DNA of 9,423 nucleotides, taken from Candidatus Berkelbacteria bacterium. Its GTDB lineage: Bacteria > Patescibacteriota > UBA1384 > JAHJRZ01. Each line of letters starts with the position of its first letter. The stretch's first letter is position 1. Of this stretch, positions 6,365 through 9,423 are shown piece by piece. The stretch covers positions 1-9,423 of the forward strand of contig JAPLVI010000108.1 in the NCBI GenBank assembly GCA_026397195.1, given 5' to 3'. A model generated the notes under the pieces. That model was given only the letters and a program-made list of their open reading frames with translations, did no database searches and had not been told where the DNA came from. The position numbers were made by a program, and so were the translations under genes.

Positions 6365-7099
6365 ATGTTACAAATATTTATTTATGGATTAATTGCTGGG
6401 TTTTCACTTTTCTTCGGTGCCTTGGTGGGCGTAGCTTTTAAGCTCAAGCAAAAAACCGTCGCCCGTTTTATGGCTTTTGGCTCAGGCGTTCTTATTTGCG
6501 CGCTTACTTTTGGCTTAATGGAGCAGGCTTTTGGTCATGGAGGATTTGATGCGGTTATTTTAGGATTTTTGGGGGGTGGTGCGGCCTTTATTATTGGTGA
6601 TTACTTTATTCATCGTTTGGGAGGTCGAAAACATAAAAGTAAACATTTAATTCATAATGAAAATGAGACGACTGGCCAAGCGATAACTTTGGGAGCAATT
6701 TTAGATGGTGTTCCTGAAACGATTGCTTTGGGTATTGCTGTATTTAGCGGTCATGGCACTGGGTTATTAATATTAACGGCAATTATTCTTTCTAACTTAC
6801 CTGAAGGAATGTCCTCAATCACCGGCTTGAGACGTGAAGGTTTAAGCAAAGGGAAAATATATTGGATGTGGATTATTGTCGCGGGCGTATTGACCATTAT
6901 TGCTGTTCTCTCCTTTGCCTTTTTGCATGATATCAATTTAAATACCATTGGTATCCTAGAAGCCTTTGCCGCCGGCGCAATTTTGGCCATGCTTGCCGAT
7001 ACGATGATGCCCGAAGCTTATGAAGAGGGTGGGTTTAGCATTGGTATATTAACAGTCATTGGGTTCTTGGTTGCTTTTATTCTCTCGAGATTTAAATAA
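6365..7099 (+). CDS. ZIP family metal transporter with altered metal-site motifs
   Basis: The protein has 244 residues and about seven to eight membrane helices, the size of bacterial ZupT/GufA-like ZIP proteins. A His-rich cytosolic loop (His83, 90, 94, 97) lies between helices 3 and 4, as in the family. Helix 4 carries ILDGVPETIALG (112-123) where classical members have HNxPEG. Helix 5 carries SNLPEGMSS (143-151) where classical members have HNxPEG or HE. The Pro-Glu pairs are kept but both metal-binding His residues are replaced. MMPEAYEEG (214-222) is the typical helix 7 segment. It should move a divalent cation across the inner membrane, with specificity unknown. No Shine-Dalgarno is visible. 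It starts 5 bases after the Nudix stop and closes the operon. Confidence 0.85.
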   Translation: MLQIFIYGLIAGFSLFFGALVGVAFKLKQKTVARFMAFGSGVLICALTFGLMEQAFGHGGFDAVILGFLGGGAAFIIGDYFIHRLGGRKHKSKHLIHNENETTGQAITLGAILDGVPETIALGIAVFSGHGTGLLILTAIILSNLPEGMSSITGLRREGLSKGKIYWMWIIVAGVLTIIAVLSFAFLHDINLNTIGILEAFAAGAILAMLADTMMPEAYEEGGFSIGILTVIGFLVAFILSRFK

Positions 7100-7123
7100 T
7101 TTTAATTATTTTAATATTTTTTT
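7095..7123 (+). terminator. Weak A/T-only hairpin with T-run after the transporter gene
   Basis: AATAATT (7095-7101) pairs with AATTATT (7104-7110), overlapping the stop codon, and seven T residues occur at 7117-7123. With no G/C pairs the stem is weak, so this is only a possible terminator. Confidence 0.3.
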
Positions 7124-7149
7124 AATATAATTATTTTATGTCCCTTTTA

Positions 7150-7178
7150 TTGACTAAAATACTTTACAGTATTAAAGT
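7150..7178 (+). promoter_or_regulatory. Promoter of the TrpR-like gene, overlapped by the operator
   Basis: A near-consensus -35 TTGACT (7150-7155) is followed after 17 bases by TAAAGT (7173-7178), a 4-of-6 match to a -10 box. The start would be near 7185, at or next to the ATG at 7187, so the mRNA would be leaderless. The 23-bp repeat covers the spacer and -10, where a bound repressor would block RNA polymerase. Confidence 0.45.
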
Positions 7179-7179
7179 G
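7157..7179. promoter_or_regulatory. Putative operator, copy 1 of the 23-bp repeat
   Basis: This copy is identical over 23 bases to 7585-7607. It holds two overlapping dyads: AATACT-TTAC-AGTATT (7158-7173) and ACTTTA-CAGTAT-TAAAGT (7161-7178). It ends 7 bases before the ATG of the TrpR-like gene, which suggests autoregulation. Confidence 0.7.
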
Positions 7180-7186
7180 ACAATAT

Positions 7187-7576
7187 ATGACAAGAAAATT
7201 TACTTACGGCAAAGAATTTAGTATTAACGAGGCTAAAAATTTTATTAAACTTATAGATAAACTTAATGATTGGAATAAGATTGAACTAATCTTTTCTGAT
7301 TTGTTAAGTCCTCAAGAAGCAGAAGAGATAAATCGTCGCTTGGAAGCGTCATTTTTATTATTGAAAGGCAAAACATTTAAGGAAATTAGCGAGAGACTAG
7401 GTATGAGCGAACCGACCATCCAAAAAATTCACAGTAAATTAAAATATGGTAGGGGTGGCTATATTTTGGCGGCAGAAACTATCGGAATTATAAAAATAAA
7501 AGATAAAAAAACCTCAGATAATTATCTGCACCCCATGGATCATTATTTGAAAGTAAGATTGGCAAAAGGGAAATAA
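7187..7576 (+). CDS. TrpR/YerC-like helix-turn-helix transcriptional repressor
   Basis: The protein has 129 residues. The core LLSPQEAEEINRRLEASFLL (39-58) followed by GKTFKEISERLGMSEPTIQK (61-80) and SKLKYGRGGY (83-92) matches the Trp-repressor-like superfamily, closest to the YerC/YecD branch. It includes the helix-turn-helix of about residues 63-86. Known TrpR binds a palindromic operator as a dimer with tryptophan. YerC-type members are less well understood, and whether this one binds a ligand is unclear. The extra basic C-terminal tail (about 100-129) is not part of the core. A 23-bp dyad repeat overlaps its own promoter and recurs before the next gene, which makes it the obvious regulator of both units. 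No Shine-Dalgarno is present, and the ATG lies at or very near the predicted transcript start. Confidence 0.85.
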   Translation: MTRKFTYGKEFSINEAKNFIKLIDKLNDWNKIELIFSDLLSPQEAEEINRRLEASFLLLKGKTFKEISERLGMSEPTIQKIHSKLKYGRGGYILAAETIGIIKIKDKKTSDNYLHPMDHYLKVRLAKGK

Positions 7577-7578
7577 TA

Positions 7579-7607
7579 TACTTTAAATACTTTACAGTAT
7601 TAAAGTG
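7579..7607. promoter_or_regulatory. Putative operator, copy 2 of the 23-bp repeat with an extra half-site
   Basis: Bases 7585-7607 are identical to 7157-7179, with the dyads at 7586-7601 and 7589-7606. A further TACTTTA at 7579-7585 repeats the one at 7588-7594 with a 9-base period, so this copy has three half-site-like units. It starts two bases after the repressor gene's stop and lies 23 bases upstream of the glycosyltransferase ATG. Confidence 0.7.
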
Positions 7608-7619
7608 GAGACATTAAAT
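7591..7619 (+). promoter_or_regulatory. Promoter of the glycosyltransferase/deacetylase unit
   Basis: TTTACA (7591-7596, 5 of 6 to the -35 consensus) lies inside the operator. A 17-base spacer leads to TTAAAT (7614-7619, 4 of 6 to the -10). The start would be near 7626, about 5 bases before the ATG at 7631. GGAG at 7607-7610 is 20 bases from the ATG, too far to act as a Shine-Dalgarno. Confidence 0.4.
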
Positions 7620-7630
7620 AAAATAGCATT

Positions 7631-8725
7631 ATGGCAAAAATGAAAGTATTTGAGATAATTGCTGACTCAAGTTTGTCCGGTGCGCCTTTGCATCTTTGGA
7701 CTCTTTTAAAAAAAATAGACAAAAGTCAATTTTCAATTACTCTTATTTGCCCCTGTGGTTGGCTGGCAGATGAAGCAGAAAAGTTGGGCATTATAACCGT
7801 TAAAATTCCTTTTAAAGGATTTACGGACTATTCCTCAATTGCTAAATTAAAAAAAGAAATAGAGAGATTAAATCCTGATATTATACATCTGCATGGAATT
7901 CGAGCAGGATGGCTTGGAGTTTTGGCAGCTCGTCGTTTAAAGAATAGAATTATCTACACTGAACATTTATACACCAAAACCTACCATCTTGAGAGTCGTC
8001 TCAGAGAATGGGCGCAGCTTAGAGGTCTTTCTTATATTCTTAAGAATGTAAGAACAATATTGACACCGTCAAATGCAGTTAAAGAGTTTCTGGCGGATAA
8101 ATTCGGAATTAATAAACGCAAAATTATTGTTGTTTATAATGGTTTAGAAGATGTACAGATAGATAGAATAAAGGAAGAGGAAAAGATTGGTTTTATTGGT
8201 TCGCTAAATATCCAAAAAGGGGTTGACGATTTAACCAAGGCTTTTAGTCGGGTAAAAAAAGCTCATCCGGAAATTTCTCTAGAAATAATTGGTGATGGTC
8301 CGCTAAAAAGAGAATTAAAAGAAAAAGCTAGAAAGATATCAAATAAAATATATTTCTTGGGCACGAAAAAAGATTTCTGGAAGTATATCAATCGTTGGAA
8401 AATGGTGATAATGCCTTCTCACTCTGAATCCTTTGGCCAAACCGCCCTTGGTGCGGCTATTCTTAGAAAACCAGTCGTGGCGACGGATGTTGGTGGCCTG
8501 CCTGAAGTGGTGAAAGATCATAAAACTGGTCTTTTAGTCAAAGCTTGCAACCCCAAATCTTTAGCCCAAGCAATTAATTATCTACTTGAGCATGAAAATG
8601 AAGCTAAAGAAATGGGAGAGAGGGGGAGGCTAAGATACGAAAAATTATTTACAGCGGAAAAAATGGTCAATAGAACGGAGGAAATATACCAAAGACTTGG
8701 AGTTTATGAGTTTAATAAAATTTAA
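7631..8725 (+). CDS. Glycosyltransferase family 4 (GT-B fold)
   Basis: This 364-residue cytosolic or membrane-associated enzyme transfers a sugar from an activated donor, retaining its configuration. The N-terminal acceptor domain has SGAPLHL (16-22, in the place of the GGAERH-type loop) and PDIIHLHG (82-89). The C-terminal donor domain has GFIGSLNIQKGVDDL (187-201), LEIIGDGPLKREL (217-229) and MPSHSESFGQTALG (261-274). It ends with PVVATDVGGLPEVV, the nucleotide-sugar site. In the usual E-x7-E motif the first Glu (266) is present, but the second position (274) is Gly. The donor and acceptor cannot be read from sequence. An ATG at 7640 is an alternative start. The end overlaps the PIG-L gene by 20 bases, which indicates coupled translation and a shared pathway. 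Confidence 0.93.
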   Translation: MAKMKVFEIIADSSLSGAPLHLWTLLKKIDKSQFSITLICPCGWLADEAEKLGIITVKIPFKGFTDYSSIAKLKKEIERLNPDIIHLHGIRAGWLGVLAARRLKNRIIYTEHLYTKTYHLESRLREWAQLRGLSYILKNVRTILTPSNAVKEFLADKFGINKRKIIVVYNGLEDVQIDRIKEEEKIGFIGSLNIQKGVDDLTKAFSRVKKAHPEISLEIIGDGPLKRELKEKARKISNKIYFLGTKKDFWKYINRWKMVIMPSHSESFGQTALGAAILRKPVVATDVGGLPEVVKDHKTGLLVKACNPKSLAQAINYLLEHENEAKEMGERGRLRYEKLFTAEKMVNRTEEIYQRLGVYEFNKI

Positions 8726-9423
8726 AAACAGGCTTCTTGATCTTAATTTTTTACGCAAGGCATTGGGTTTTAGCTTTTTGGCAAAAAAATATTCTGCCGG
8801 TTTAAGGCTCAAAATTTCAGATAAAACAAAATCGGGCAGAGTGCTTATTCTTGCTCCTCATCCCGATGATGAAGTATTTGGATGCGGGGGAGCAATTATC
8901 AAACATGTTTCGGTAAGAGATCCAATTAAAATTGTTTATTTAACTGATTGTAAGAATATTTTTAGAACCAGAAGGAAAGAAGCGAAAAAAGCAGCCAAGA
9001 TTATGGGAGTTAAAGATTTAGAGTTCTTAAGTTATAAAGATGGAGAGCTTGTGGCTGGTCAAAAAGAAACAAAAGAGATATCGGCAATTATCTTAAAGTT
9101 TAAGCCTGATATTATTTATGCTCCTTACTTTTTTGATTCACACCCCGATCACCAGGCGACGGCAGAAATATTATGGCAAGCGATTAAAAAAATTAAATTT
9201 GATGGAGCCATTTGGTCTTATGAAATTTGGACACCGCTACTTTGCAATCGTATAATAAAGATAGATAACATTTTTGGGCAAAAAGTCCAGGCGATTAAAG
9301 CTTATAAGTCGCAACTTCAGGATAGGGGATACCTTCGGGCAATTAAAGGTATAAATTCTTATCGCGCGGGGATGTTTGGAAAGGGGAATTACTCTGAGGC
9401 ATATTTTGCTGTCAGAGCAGGAC
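8706..9423 (+). CDS. PIG-L family deacetylase, 3' end outside window
   Basis: At least 239 residues are visible and the frame is open at the window edge. PIG-L (LmbE-like) enzymes are zinc hydrolases that remove the N-acetyl group from GlcNAc-containing lipids, thiols, antibiotics or glycans. The zinc motif HPDDE (52-56, within LAPHPDDEVFGCGGA) and the second motif SHPDHQAT (145-152) are both intact, giving the His, Asp and His ligands and the catalytic Asp. The first 45 residues are a basic extension that may contact the membrane. The start at 8706 overlaps the glycosyltransferase stop by 20 bases, and TGGAG just upstream (8698-8702) can serve as ribosome site. The GT4 plus PIG-L order suggests that a transferred N-acetyl sugar is then deacetylated, as in mycothiol and bacillithiol synthesis. 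The product made here is unknown. Confidence 0.9.
   Translation, partial: MSLIKFKNRLLDLNFLRKALGFSFLAKKYSAGLRLKISDKTKSGRVLILAPHPDDEVFGCGGAIIKHVSVRDPIKIVYLTDCKNIFRTRRKEAKKAAKIMGVKDLEFLSYKDGELVAGQKETKEISAIILKFKPDIIYAPYFFDSHPDHQATAEILWQAIKKIKFDGAIWSYEIWTPLLCNRIIKIDNIFGQKVQAIKAYKSQLQDRGYLRAIKGINSYRAGMFGKGNYSEAYFAVRAG

Noticed and set aside
7157..7607. Two identical repeats as a CRISPR-like array or flanks of a mobile element
   Set aside because: There are only two copies, 405 bases apart, and a complete regulator gene lies between them. Both copies overlap promoters. An operator pair explains them better. Duplicate flanks of a captured regulator gene remain a less likely option.

Overview
The window looks like a piece of a Candidate Phyla Radiation (Patescibacteria) genome. 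Most of it (about 540-9423) is AT-rich and densely packed on the + strand. It carries small protein families typical of these bacteria: an RNHCP zinc-ribbon protein, DUF5663-like and DUF5661-like proteins, and a one-pass membrane protein with a short Trp/Cys tail. Genes with and without a Shine-Dalgarno sequence are mixed. TGA serves as a normal stop in at least three genes, so the standard bacterial code fits. This assignment rests on family recognition and composition, not on a search.

Layout. (1) Positions 1-461, minus strand: a GC-rich start of a secreted-protein gene, cut off by the window edge and interrupted by an in-frame TAG. Its composition is unlike everything else here. It may be foreign DNA or an assembly junction. 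(2) 480-612: a divergent AT-rich promoter region. (3) 613-1584: an RNHCP protein and a membrane-anchored PsbP-like protein. (4) 1583-1716: a GC-rich, strongly self-complementary intergenic element. (5) 1811-4046: a DUF5663-like protein followed by an unrecognised 624-residue membrane/coiled-coil protein, ending in a hairpin. (6) 4136-7099: a tight run of six genes, namely rsmH, a DUF5661-like protein, a small membrane protein, a nucleoside deoxyribosyltransferase-like protein, a Nudix hydrolase and a ZIP-type metal transporter. (7) 7157-9423: a TrpR/YerC-like repressor, a GT4 glycosyltransferase and a PIG-L deacetylase that runs off the window.

The most interesting part is region 7. An identical 23-bp sequence with two overlapping dyads lies immediately upstream of the TrpR-like gene and again immediately upstream of the glycosyltransferase/deacetylase pair. 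The simplest reading is an autoregulated repressor that also controls a small sugar-modification operon. GT4 plus PIG-L pairs are known from pathways that add and then de-N-acetylate an amino sugar on a small thiol, lipid or surface glycan. The substrate here cannot be read from sequence.
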